This document shows positions 1 to 8,235 of a stretch of 16,850 nucleotides of DNA, in pieces; positions within the stretch are counted from its first letter, which is position 1; each line of letters opens with the position of its first letter. The stretch is taken from assembly GCA_018398815.1 (NCBI GenBank), contig CM031609.1, positions 33,811,127-33,827,976 of the forward strand, read 5' to 3'. The notes beneath the pieces were generated by a model that saw only the letters and a program-made list of their open reading frames with translations, was not told where the DNA came from and did no database searches. Source of the DNA: Conus ventricosus. Taxonomy: Eukaryota > Mollusca > Gastropoda > Neogastropoda > Conidae. A program made the position numbers and the translations under genes.

Positions 1-193
1 CTGTGAACACACATGGAACTATCTACCAGAAGAAATATGAAGAAACAAATCAAGTTAAACATTTTGGTCCAGTAGACAGCGATTGCAGAATGCTAAATTC
101 AGTTTTAAGTCTTACATTTTCAAAACTATTTGTTGCCGATTGACGCCATTAGTGGCCAAATTTCAGGGTTTTTTTTTTTCTAAACAGATATAG

Positions 194-195
<2 letters not shown>

Positions 196-253
<58 letters not shown>
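196..253. repeat. (CT)n microsatellite, copy 1 core
   Basis: An uninterrupted CT dinucleotide tract of about 58 nt inside the first copy of the 239-bp duplication. It is preceded by a poly(T) run at about 171-179. Confidence 0.97.
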
Positions 254-255
<2 letters not shown>

Positions 256-432
256 ATAGATTGCATTACTGCCGCATATGGTAGTTAAGTCTATTGAACG
301 ATTCTATCACCCCACCTCGGCCTTTTCTTCTACACCCCCAGTTTTAAGTGCTGTATTTTCAAAACTGTTTGTTGCCGATTGACGCGATTAGTGGCCAAAT
401 TTCAGTTAGTTTTTTTTTTTTACATATATAGA

Positions 433-436
<4 letters not shown>

Positions 437-483
<47 letters not shown>
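437..483. repeat. (CT)n microsatellite, copy 2 core
   Basis: An uninterrupted CT tract of about 47 nt at the equivalent position in the second copy of the duplication. It is about 11 nt shorter than its partner, which accounts for most of the unit-length difference. Confidence 0.97.
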
Positions 484-485
<2 letters not shown>

Positions 486-570
486 ATAGGTTGCATCACT
501 GCCACAAATGGCAGTGAAGCTGATTGGACGATTCTATCACCCCATCTCGGCCCTTTCTTCTGCACCCCCA

Positions 571-816
571 AACATACCCCTCTCAAGCTACCTAAAATGG
601 TCCCCCCAGACCCCCTCCTGCTCCCCAACTAGCCCATCACCACTCATCGAATCTGATGGTAAAGAGAGTACGAAGTCTTGCAACTCGCTGGAGGCAGTTC
701 CCCAAGTGACTGCTGCTTTGCAAGTTCAGTTTTCGCTTATCTGGGCTCATATCAAGCCTCTCTTCCTTAAATTCCCACCTCATTCTTTGTCTTTCTCATT
801 CCTTCCCCTGCTCCCG
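571..816. other. Unrecognised C/T-rich spacer
   Basis: Pyrimidine-rich sequence between the duplication and the poly(C) tract. I see no gene, RNA or repeat that I can name here. Confidence 0.5.
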
Positions 817-842
817 CCCCCCCCCCCCCCCCCCCCCCCCCC
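817..842. repeat. Poly(C) homopolymer, 26 nt
   Basis: An uninterrupted run of C. It lies just left of dispersed-repeat copy A, much as C-rich sequence (16076-16131) precedes copy B. Confidence 0.97.
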
Positions 843-885
843 TTCTCCAATTCCAAACAGTTCTTGATTCCCACTCCACTGCAGC

Positions 886-1165
886 TGGTCAAAAGAAACC
901 ATGGACTTCCGCATCCAATCAAGAGCTGCTCTCCTTGATTGACCTTTTGGTAACCCATGTCTCCAGCCAGTGGGGTGGGGTGGGGGTGGGGAGCTTTTAC
1001 AATTTGGTCTGTGTCAGAGGATGACATGCCTGCTTCTAATATTAGCCATTATGACTGCCCAACAATGACTGGCCAGGAGGAAACGAGCGATGAGTCGAAG
1101 TAAGGTCGAAGGGTAGACAGCAGCGACAAAGGACAGATATTTGATTTGCAAATTTGGTCTTGTGA
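886..1165 (+). mobile_element. Dispersed repeat, copy A (unexpanded form)
   Basis: This segment matches the region at 16135-16850 through collinear blocks in the same order and orientation. The blocks are GCTCTCCT (928), CTCCAGCC (961), TTGG-CTGTGT (1005), TGCCTGCTTCTAA (1027, 13/13 identical) and a 21-bp block at 1056-1076 with 19/21 identity. Weaker likeness continues to about 1150. In copy A the block between CTCCAGCC and TTGG-CTGTGT occurs once, whereas in copy B it is a nine-unit minisatellite. No coding capacity is visible. Terminal repeats and target-site duplications were not identified, so the class is unknown; a non-autonomous element is an inference. Boundaries are approximate. Confidence 0.65.
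972..991 (+). other. G-quadruplex-type motif
   Basis: Four runs of 4, 4, 5 and 4 G separated by single T residues fit the canonical G-quadruplex pattern with very short loops. It lies inside dispersed-repeat copy A, where copy B has G-runs of 5-6 in its minisatellite units. Confidence 0.7.
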
Positions 1166-1938
1166 ACATCGACATAAGAGTGGTTTTCTGTGTCAATGTC
1201 ACTTTGCAGTGCTTCAAAATCAGCGTGACTCGTCACTGCATCAATAGATACAGAAATGAATACATGCTAAAGGAACGAACAAAGAACAATAAGACTGTTG
1301 CCAAGATGGCTGTTTGCTGGAAAGAAAGAATTCTCAATCGCCCTCGACCCCCATCATACCCCCACCCCTTTGCGTCCCCACATCTTTCTCCACTCAACCC
1401 CCACCTTCGTCTCACCCCTCATGTCACCAACCCTTCTTCGATGTCTTTTTTTTGTAACTTTGTTGTCAGCGATCAGTGAAAGAAATATTTTCATCAGATT
1501 GTTGGATCAAATAGCTCTGGACATGGCAGGAACCAGATAGCACCCTAGGGCACCAACAAGCCTCTCCACTCAGTCAGGCATAATTCCAATCAGCCAGAGA
1601 AGCCGAGCCCAAGGAAGAAAGGCCGGGAGAAGAAGAGGGAGGCAGGAGGAGAAGGTAACGGTAGGTAGGGGGTGGAAGTGTAGAAGTGGGAGAGACTGCA
1701 TGTGTGGCGTGGAGAGTGGGGAGGGGCAAGATGTGGTGGAAGGGATGAAGATATATTTGGGATTGCAGAGGCAATCTTCCCACCACACACGCAAAACCTG
1801 GTCCCTTACATCAATGCTTGGAGCGCCAATAGCAGCGCAAGCTTAATACATGATGCAACCATCCAATGCATGTCTCTGGTGGACTGGCTGTCTCATCACA
1901 ATGCTGCAATGATGTTGTCCTGAGTGTTCTACATAAAT

Positions 1939-1940
<2 letters not shown>
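1166..1940. other. Unrecognised non-coding segment
   Basis: Mixed sequence with a C-rich stretch at about 1340-1440 and a purine-rich stretch at about 1600-1740. Several short open frames (60-112 codons) exist on both strands, but none shows a recognisable domain, and the compositional bias explains their openness. A 12-nt near-palindrome, GTGAC-TC-GTCAC, lies at about 1225-1236. No gene is called. Confidence 0.5.
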
Positions 1941-1941
<1 letters not shown>

Positions 1942-1994
<53 letters not shown>

Positions 1995-2013
1995 AGGAGA
2001 GACAGAGAGAGAG
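1942..2013. repeat. Compound (GA)n/(GACA)n microsatellite
   Basis: A GA tract of about 36 nt passes directly into four to five GACA units (about 1977-1993), then into an impure GA tail. It produces open frames encoding alternating Arg/Glu on one strand and Leu/Ser on the other, which are not genes. Confidence 0.95.
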
Positions 2014-2256
2014 CATGAATCTTTCATTTCCCAACCCCACCCCTCTTGCTCATTATCTGAAGTGGACAGCCTATGTCACACACGTACAAGTGTTATGACC
2101 AGGCCACTCAGTACGAAACCAGTGACCCGTGACCCAGCCTTAATCAGGAAGCAGTGGGCGTGACACGAGGCGGGAAGCACATCGACTCGGCGCCACCTGG
2201 AAGGAGTGAGGGACGGAGATGGAATGGATAATGGACTCAGTGGGGTTTTATGATAT
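2014..2256. other. Unrecognised spacer before the minisatellite
   Basis: No feature recognised. The final ~40 bp (TGGATAATGG and similar) may be a very decayed edge of the 27-bp array that follows. Confidence 0.4.
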
Positions 2257-3435
2257 GACGGGCTTGGGTAGAATGTCCAGTTCTGAACTACGGATAAGGC
2301 AATGGGTAAAACAGTCTAGTTACGGGCAGTGGGTACAACAGTGTAGTTGTGGGCAATGGGTACAACACTATAGTTGTGGCCAATGGGTACAACACTCTAG
2401 TTGTGGCCAATGGGTACAACACTCTAGTTGTCGACAATGGGTACAACACTCTAGTTGTGGGCAATGGGTACAACACTCTAGCTGTCGACAATGGGTACAA
2501 CACTCTAGTTGTGATCAATGGGTACAACACTCTAGTTGTGGGCAATGGGTACAACAGTCCAGTTATGGGCAATGGGTACAACACTCCAGTTGTGGGCAGT
2601 GGGTACAGCAGTCTAGTTGTGGGCAATGGGTACAACAGTCTAGTTGTGGGCAATGGTACAACACTCTAGTTGTGGGCAATGGTACAGCAGTCTAGTTTTT
2701 GGCAATTGGTACAACACTCTAGTTGTGAGCAATGGTACAACACTCTAGTTGTGGGCAATGGTACAACAGTCTAGTTGTGGGCAATGGGTAAAACATTCCA
2801 GTTACGGGCAATGGGTACAACAGTCTAGTTGTGGGCAATGGGTACTACAGTCTAGTTGTGGGCAATGGTACAACAATCTAGTTGTGGCCAATGGGTACAA
2901 CACTCTAGCTGTGGGCAATGGGTACTACAGTCTAGTTGTGGCAATGGGTACTACAGTCAAGTCGTCGCCAATGGGTACAACAGCCTAGTTGTGGGCAATG
3001 GGTACAACAGCCTAGTTGTGGGCAATGGGTACAACACCCTAGTTGTGGGCAATAGGTATAACAGCCTAGATGTGGGCAATGGGTACAACAGTCGTTGTAG
3101 GCAATGGGTACTACAGTCTAGTTGTGGGCAATGGGTACTACAGTCTAGTTGTGGGCAATGGGTACAATAGCCTAGTTGTGGGCAATGGGTACAACACTCT
3201 AGTTGTGGGTAATGGGTACTACAGTCTAGTTGTAGGCAATGGGTACAGCAGTCTAGCTGTGGGCAATGGGTACAGCAGTCTAGCTGTGGGCAATGGGTAC
3301 AGCAGTCTAGTTGTGGGCAATGGGTACAGCAGTCTAGTTGTGGGCAATGGGTACAGCAGTCTAGTTGTGGGCAATGGGTACAGCAGTCTAGTTGTGGGCA
3401 ATGGGTACAACAGTCTAGTTGTGGGCAATGGGTAC
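2257..3435 (+). repeat. 27-bp minisatellite array, about 43 units
   Basis: The consensus unit is close to GTCTAGTTGTGGGCAATG followed by GGTACAACA. Units vary at the AACA/TACA/AGCA position and at CACTC/CAGTC. About 2257-2300 is decayed. Around 2640-2785 several units have lost one G and are 26 bp. At 3240-3410 six consecutive units share the ACAGCAG subtype, which suggests recent local homogenisation. Because 27 is a multiple of three, two plus-strand frames and one minus-strand frame stay open over long stretches (nine-residue repeats such as QSSCGQWVQ, SLVVGNGYN and TRLLYPLPT), while another has TAG in every unit. The 26-bp units shift the frame repeatedly, so coding is unlikely. Each unit can pair GTTGT with ACAAC. 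Confidence 0.95.
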
Positions 3436-3955
3436 GTTGACAGAAGTCTGCACTCTCCCGACTGCCTCTCTGGTAAATAGTTAGGAGAAACGCTATTTCA
3501 AATCTCTCCTTTGTCTACTTTGTTGTGCTTTCCCTCCTTTTGGAAAATGGATGCTAAAGCTTATGTCAACGAAACATATATGTGTATTTTATTATACCTG
3601 TTTCTAGTCCATCAGTTCTGAAAGGTACTGCATACCACCGGAATCCAACTCCAAAACCCACCCTCAAAACTGATGGAGAAATGCCTTCACCGATTTTTTT
3701 TCATTACCACCACAGCCCTGTGACCCTTCTGGCAAACACGGTCAAAAAAGGGAAAGAACCGCTGACCGACTCAAATGGTTGTCGAACCTTTTTCAAATGG
3801 CTGCCCAGGGAAGTGAACACTCAAGGGATTCTGACTTTCACTTTGAACTGCTGTAACTACTATCAGAGTTACCTTCGACGCTGTTTCGCTGCTTGATGAA
3901 AATGTTTCACAGTGTGGTTTAACAGTAGGGAAATTCAGGTGCATTGCTATGCACA
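3436..3955. other. Unrecognised unique-looking segment
   Basis: Balanced-composition sequence after the minisatellite. A plus-strand frame of 104 codons runs from 3582 to 3896, with mixed residues, no recognised motif, no signal peptide and no visible splice context. It is the least repeat-like open frame in the window, but its length is compatible with chance. I do not call it a gene. Confidence 0.4.
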
Positions 3956-4004
3956 TTTTCTTTCTTCTTTCTTTCTTTCTTTCTTTCTTTTCTTTTTCTT
4001 TTTT
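3956..4004. repeat. (TTTC)n microsatellite
   Basis: A tract of CTTT tetranucleotides with a few interruptions, degenerating into T-rich sequence at its right end. Confidence 0.93.
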
Positions 4005-4267
4005 GAAAAGGCTCTATCCCCCACTTACCCCTCCCATTGGGAACGGGTGCTGCCTGGCCCCCGGGTGTTTGATCCTTCTTCCCCCTTATTCCATCCTTAT
4101 TTCTCTACCTCTTATGCTTATTTTTCTACCACCACCTCCTCCCCCCTCCCTCCCACCCAGACAAGAAAGATCTGATTTAGAGAAAAGGCTGGAATCATGC
4201 AAACCGCACAGAAGCAGTCTGAATCGACTGTAAGCAAACTTTTGTTCCGTACCCGTCCATCTTCCTG
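4005..4267. other. Unrecognised C/T-rich spacer
   Basis: A pyrimidine-biased stretch that includes CCTCCTCCCCCCTCCCTCCCACCC near 4134-4158. No gene or RNA is visible. Confidence 0.45.
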
Positions 4268-4339
4268 AATGCCCACATCGTCTTCCCCATTAATGCCCAC
4301 ATCGTCTTTCCCATTAATGCCCACATCGTCTTCCCCATT
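4268..4339 (+). repeat. 24-bp tandem repeat, three copies
   Basis: Three back-to-back units of AATGCCCACATCGTCTTCCC plus CATT start at 4268, 4292 and 4316. They are nearly identical (one T for C difference in the middle unit). The repeat is short, recent-looking and non-coding as far as can be seen. Confidence 0.95.
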
Positions 4340-4800
4340 CTCCCCGTTTCTTTATTCACATAGCTCTCCCACTCCCCATTTCCCATCCTCCTCTCCTTGC
4401 CTTCCATCCATCACTTTAAAAAGTTTGTTTAAATAATACTTTAAAAAACAACAACTAAATACTTAAAAAAAACAATTACAATTACATACCATATAAAACC
4501 ATGCAATGCCATGGAAAGCATCCCAATGAAAGCATTACATGAACAAGCCATTACACAAGATAAACACAATGCAAAATGAAACTCAAATGATGCAAAAGAA
4601 TGTACAATAACAGTGTAATTTTAAAACACAGTAACTTACATTTCCATACAACACAACACAAAACAGCAATGTAGTAATACGCAGTATAACAGAACACTCT
4701 ATCATAGCACAATACAATACAATACAATGTAGAACAATACATTTCAAAAAGTGTTTTGTCCTACCCATTACTTGCTTTCAGCTGGACACTGGTCCAGATG
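4340..4800. other. A-rich low-complexity segment with (AATAC)n
   Basis: From about 4415 to 4760 the plus strand is rich in A with frequent ACA/ATAC motifs. Perfect AATAC pentamers occur at about 4711-4725. The minus-strand open frames here are Cys/Tyr/Leu-rich products of that bias. No gene is recognised. Confidence 0.6.
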
Positions 4801-4805
4801 TGCTG

Positions 4806-4937
4806 CTCTCTCTCCCTCCTCTCTCTCTCTCTCTCTCCCCTCTCTCTCTCTCTCTCTCTCTCTCTTCCTCTCTCTCTCCTCCTCTCTCTCTCCTCTCTCT
4901 CTCTCCTCTCTCTTCTCTCTCTCTTTCTCTCTCTCTC
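4806..4937. repeat. Imperfect (CT)n microsatellite
   Basis: Mostly CT dinucleotides broken by CC and TT interruptions over about 130 nt. All long Leu/Ser and Arg/Glu frames over it are artefacts. Confidence 0.95.
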
Positions 4938-5096
4938 CAATCCGCCACCCATCACCTTTTTAATTTGAACTTCGTCTTCTCTTTCATGACTTCATTTCAC
5001 ACTTTATCCTTATATGAGTATAACAGCCAACAACAGCACGGTTGTTAAAAGACTGAGAGGAGGGGAATTGGTTTCCAAATACATGGCTTCTGTTTT

Positions 5097-5100
<4 letters not shown>

Positions 5101-5161
<61 letters not shown>
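5101..5161. repeat. (GT)30 microsatellite
   Basis: A perfect alternating GT tract of 61 nt. Long perfect purine-pyrimidine alternation of this kind can adopt Z-DNA (established property of the sequence class). Confidence 0.98.
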
Positions 5162-5162
<1 letters not shown>

Positions 5163-5258
5163 AACAATTTCAGGTTCTTTGTTTAGTGTTCTTGTAAAAC
5201 AAAGTAGAATAGAAAGGACAGATCGGAACATTATCCCTGCCCTGCCGATCTTTATCCC

Positions 5259-5312
5259 TTGAGTACGAAGGGCGTTTGATTCTTTAGGTCGTGAGTCAAA
5301 TCTCAGTTCCAA
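5259..5312 (+). mobile_element. Possible tRNA-derived SINE relic
   Basis: The block GGGCGTTTGATTCTTTA followed by GGTCGTGAGT-CAAATCTCAG resembles the anticodon arm and T arm of a Lys-type tRNA (CTT in the loop). The 3' strand of the anticodon stem is missing and one T is missing from the T loop. The B-box-like core is GAGTCAAATCT. No A box, cloverleaf or intact 5' half is visible, so this is not a working tRNA gene. It could be a decayed SINE head or a tRNA pseudogene, or a chance match. Confidence 0.35.
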
Positions 5313-5346
5313 AGCAGGTCGCTAATGGATCGCATGTAAAACGTTT

Positions 5347-5384
5347 CCTCTCTCTCTCTCTCTCGGCTCTCTCTCTCTCTCTCT
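5347..5384. repeat. (CT)n microsatellite
   Basis: Two short CT runs separated by CGG. Confidence 0.92.
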
Positions 5385-5408
5385 TGTTTGTTTAATAAGT
5401 ATGACTTT

Positions 5409-5745
5409 TGTGGGTACTGTGTGTGGGTGTGGTGTGTGTTGTGTGGTGTGTGTGTGTGAGTGTGTGTGTGGTGTGTGTTGTGTGTGTGTTCCTGCTTGCG
5501 TGCGTGCGTGCGTACGTGTGTGTGTGTGTGGTGTGTGGTGTGTGTGGTTGAGTGTGTGTGTGTGTGTGTGTGTTGTGAGTGGTTGTTGTGGTTGTGTGCG
5601 TGCGCGCGCCGCGTGCGTGTGTGGCGTGCGTCGGCGTGGTGTGTTGGGGGGGGTTACGGGGGTTGTGTGTGTGTGTGTGTGTGTGTGTGGCGTTGCGTGG
5701 CGTGCTGCGTGCGTGCGTGGGGGGGGGGCGGAGGGGAGCGTGGCG

Positions 5746-5777
<32 letters not shown>

Positions 5778-5833
5778 TGTGGTGTGTGTGTGAGTGTTGT
5801 CGTGTGTGTGCGCACGCGCACGCGCGCGTGTGT
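5409..5833 (+). repeat. Compound (GT)n/(GC)n/G-run low-complexity block
   Basis: About 425 nt made almost entirely of GT dinucleotides with TGCG tetramers, short GCGC runs and two G-runs (around 5645-5653 and 5719-5728). The long Cys/Val frames on the plus strand and the His/Thr frame on the minus strand (to 6032) are products of the alternation, not genes. Confidence 0.95.
5801..5833. other. 33-nt perfect purine-pyrimidine alternation, Z-DNA candidate
   Basis: Every step alternates between pyrimidine and purine and about half of the steps are CG or GC. This is the strongest Z-forming segment in the window, stronger than the (GT)30 tract because of its CG content. Confidence 0.75.
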
Positions 5834-5923
5834 TGTTTACCACAACCGACCTTCTCTCTTGTCCATTTATGTCGTTTAATGCTTTGTACTCCAAAGCGAC
5901 TCTCAGAGTCTCACGCCCTCTGT

Positions 5924-5924
<1 letters not shown>

Positions 5925-5956
<32 letters not shown>

Positions 5957-5976
5957 TCATCTCTCTCTCTCTCTCT
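5925..5976. repeat. (CTGT)n followed by (CT)n
   Basis: About seven CTGT tetramers to 5954, then a short CTTCAT break and a CT run. It is the pyrimidine-strand counterpart in type to the GACA tract near 1980. Confidence 0.94.
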
Positions 5977-6033
5977 GGGCGGGGGCTCTCTCTATCTCCT
6001 CGATCTTCTTCTCTCTCTTCTCTGTCACTCACG

Positions 6034-6480
6034 AACAGACACAGGCCCTCATGACAATATGTGGAGTGTACCTCGGCAGTTTCTCAGGGTGGCAGAAGAC
6101 CGTGAAGTGCGAATCCTGCCGGGAATTTTGCTTACCTTTTAACTCTTGAGGGGGGAGGAGGAGAGTGTCAAGCACGTCGAATAGTTGGAGGTTACGTGTA
6201 AGAAACCATAACGCCTCGTGAAACTGGAGTTCTTTCGATGAGTATGTGGGTAATACCCCTTGAGATGTGTGAGTGGCTTGTCGTTGAGGAGAGTTTGACC
6301 CGAGGTGAACTCGGATGTCGTGGTGTATCTGCAAGTTAGTGACGAACTAGAGGCGTTATCCGCATCAAGGTTTGGGTTGGGCCTCGTGCACATGTTTGTT
6401 TCTTCTGCTGTTGGGGGCAGTAGTCTTGGGTAATGCCCTCGACCGACTTTTGAAGTTGGCTACCAGAGAAGACGTCGTGT
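6034..6480. other. Unrecognised segment, start of C-poor domain
   Basis: From about 6140 the plus strand becomes poor in C and rich in T and G, and microsatellites largely stop. Short open frames on the minus strand (84-101 codons) carry no motif I recognise. Confidence 0.45.
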
Positions 6481-6481
6481 T

Positions 6482-6696
6482 TTCGGAGTTCAGTCGACGG
6501 GTTCTGACTTACAAGGGCGTTGGCTGTTCTGGCAGTGTCCCGCGACTGAGGTGTCGTCCAGTGTGTCGTTCCGCGTCTTGACTTAGGTGTTCGGTGTTCA
6601 GCGACGGGTTTTCGCACGTACCAGGCGTTGGCTGTCTGGCCGTGTCCGGCGACTGAGGGTGTCGACCATTGTGTGTCGTATCTGTTGTCTAAGGTG
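6482..6696 (+). repeat. 108-bp tandem duplication
   Basis: The first unit starts TTCGGAGTTCAG at 6482 and the second TTCGGTGTTCAG at 6590. Both contain CGACGGGTT, GGCGTTGGCTGT, CTGGC-GTGTCC, GCGACTGAGG-TGTCG and TGTGTCGT in the same order, and end with a CT-AGGTG block. The copies differ by small indels that break any shared reading frame, so it is probably not coding. The arrangement would suit duplicated regulatory sequence in a transposon LTR or promoter, but that is inference. Confidence 0.85.
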
Positions 6697-7060
6697 ATCG
6701 GGTAAAGCTCGCGGAAAGTTTGGAGGGGGTGTGTAGTTGGTTGTTTGGTAGATAAACATGTTTCATCAACTTTTGTGGTTTTCAGTTCCCGGAACGGGAG
6801 GATATTTCATTTATTTGATATTTATTCGCAAAGAGTCCTTTTTATGTGAATTTGGCTAAGAGGAGAGATTTAAAATTGTGCGGAAGTTTGAAGATAAGAT
6901 CTATATTTGAATTTAAGGTTGGGGGAAAAAAACCGTACCAAATGGGAAATGACGTAATGTGCATTCGGTTTTTCTAACACCGATACAGAGAGGAGGTTGT
7001 GTTACAGCAGCATTGATGTGCTAAGACAATAGTTGTATCGGGTAGTGGTCGCTGTGTACA
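6697..7060. other. Unrecognised C-poor segment
   Basis: T/G-rich sequence between the 108-bp duplication and the candidate LTR end. No gene is visible. Confidence 0.4.
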
Positions 7061-7131
7061 GAATAAACGGTTTTAAGTTTGCTAAAGATTGGTTATTTTC
7101 TGAGTGTAACATTGGTATCGGAGACGGGATT
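7061..7131 (+). mobile_element. Possible LTR end with primer-binding-site-like sequence
   Basis: AATAAA at 7061-7066 is followed about 40 bp later by GTGTAACA, then TTGGTATCGGAGACGGG starting at about 7112. An LTR ending in CA next to a TGGTA-type site complementary to an initiator-Met tRNA 3' end is the usual Ty3/Gypsy junction, and initiator-tRNA sites read TGGTAKCRGAG-like. I could not find a second LTR, a polypurine tract or any gag/pol coding in the window. This is therefore a weak candidate and could be coincidence. Confidence 0.2.
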
Positions 7132-8150
7132 TTAATATCAAAAGGAGAACTGTCACCCGCAGTGCCGGGTACTGAGCAGACTGCTTGTGATTGTCTGGGC
7201 GTGGTGAGGTTTATTGATAGGTGACGGGTGTGTGGTACCCGGATAGACACGTCCTTGTGGAAGTTCAACTTATTGCGATTGCACTGAACTAAACTGGTTG
7301 GATGGGCCGGAAATAAAAGTAGGGATCATTATTATTACTAAGAGTTTTCTTTTGTTCAATTATTGTTAAAGATTGGCGGGTGAACTCATGATTTCTGTGT
7401 TAAATACAATAGAAGTATTAGTTAGATTACATGGTATAGGTTTATTACCGATTAGAAATAAAGATAAAAAATAGCAGATGATAATAATAAAAGGTGTTTA
7501 AGATATTTAGGAAATTGTGTTTCATAAGCCTAACATTTGGTGTGTATAATGTTATATGGTTTTGTTTTTAGTCGACTGGGGTGCACTTAGTATTCAAAGA
7601 GTTTTCCGCAGCATTGAGGTGACGGTAGACAATGTATAGCAGCGCTCGGAAATCCTTGTCGAGATTATGTAATTGGTGATTGCCCCCCCCACAGCGCTTG
7701 ATAATTTCCGATGACATTGTAGGATTATAATTGTGCCTGCCTAAGAATTTGGATAACGGGTTTCAATTATTATTTTGGTTAGCTTGAATGAGTTTGAATC
7801 AATTACGCAGTTACTAGTAATCGATCCTGGAATTGGACCGGTACTGTCGTCGACTAACGGTCGATTGTTCGTTTGTTCGTTGCAGTAATATGATTTATAA
7901 TCTAATTGAATCATTGTCTTGGAGACCTCGATGGAAATGAAGTCGTGGGCATTAATTCAGATAATTAATCACTTTTATGAAGGAATTTAATAATTATGTT
8001 TGGCTGCTGATTGAAGTGAAAGTCAATGAAATTGGTTTACATGTTAATGGAACATTCTGTGTGAGAGAATTTTGATGTCAAGGTGCTGTTGTAATAAAGT
8101 CATGATTTAAAATTCAATTAGCTGTCGCACTTGGGTTGTGACATGTAAAC
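7132..8150. other. Unrecognised A/T-rich, C-poor DNA
   Basis: About 1 kb with ATTATTATTA and AATAATAATAAAA stretches, one C8 run at 7683-7690 and no open frame worth reporting. It is consistent with intron, intergenic DNA or the inside of a decayed element. Confidence 0.5.
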
Positions 8151-8235
8151 AATGAGAACATTTACTTTAGTGAAGCAACAAATAAGTATAACTGTATTCT
8201 TCTGTGGTAGTAAGACTTATTCCTTTTGCCACCAG

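Larger units (their letters stand above)
101..570. repeat. Tandem duplication, ~239/231-bp unit, two copies
   Basis: Two successive copies begin AGTTTTAAGT at 101 and 340. Both then run through a shared TTTGTTGCCGATTGACG block, a poly(T) tract, a (CT)n core, a CAGATAG-TTGCAT block, GATTCTATCACCCCA and a C-rich end. Copy 1 is about 101-339 and copy 2 about 340-570. They differ by scattered substitutions, so the duplication is not brand new. The 119-codon open frame beginning at 508 runs out of this repeat into a poly(C) tract (poly-proline) and is not treated as a gene. The repeat family is not recognised. Confidence 0.85.

Noticed and set aside
1571..1640. Possible third copy of the dispersed repeat (CAATCAGCCAGAGAAGCCGAGC resembling ATTGGCCAGAGGCAGAGCG)
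   Set aside because: Only the CCAGAG--GAGC block aligns well and the rest is generic purine-rich sequence; the diagnostic TGCCTGCTTCTAA and TGCCCAACAA blocks are missing.
1702..1923. 73-codon plus-strand frame
   Set aside because: No recognised motif, start lies in a purine-rich tract, and length is within chance expectation.
2257..3435. CRISPR-like array
   Set aside because: Units abut with no unique spacers and the context is eukaryotic, so this is an ordinary minisatellite.
2219..3480. Long open frames in the 27-bp array (nine-residue repeat proteins on both strands)
   Set aside because: A stop-free unit whose length is a multiple of three stays open by construction. Three frames are open at once, 26-bp units shift the frame, and no start context or conserved flank supports a protein.
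3582..3896. 104-codon plus-strand frame as a gene
   Set aside because: Balanced composition made it worth a look, but I found no domain, signal sequence or exon borders; described only as an unrecognised segment.
5259..5312. A functional tRNA gene
   Set aside because: The 3' strand of the anticodon stem and the A box are absent and no acceptor stem can be formed.
5322..6032. 236-codon minus-strand frame (His/Thr and Arg/Glu rich) and the overlapping Cys/Val plus-strand frames
   Set aside because: They consist almost wholly of translated GT, GC, CT and CTGT simple repeats.
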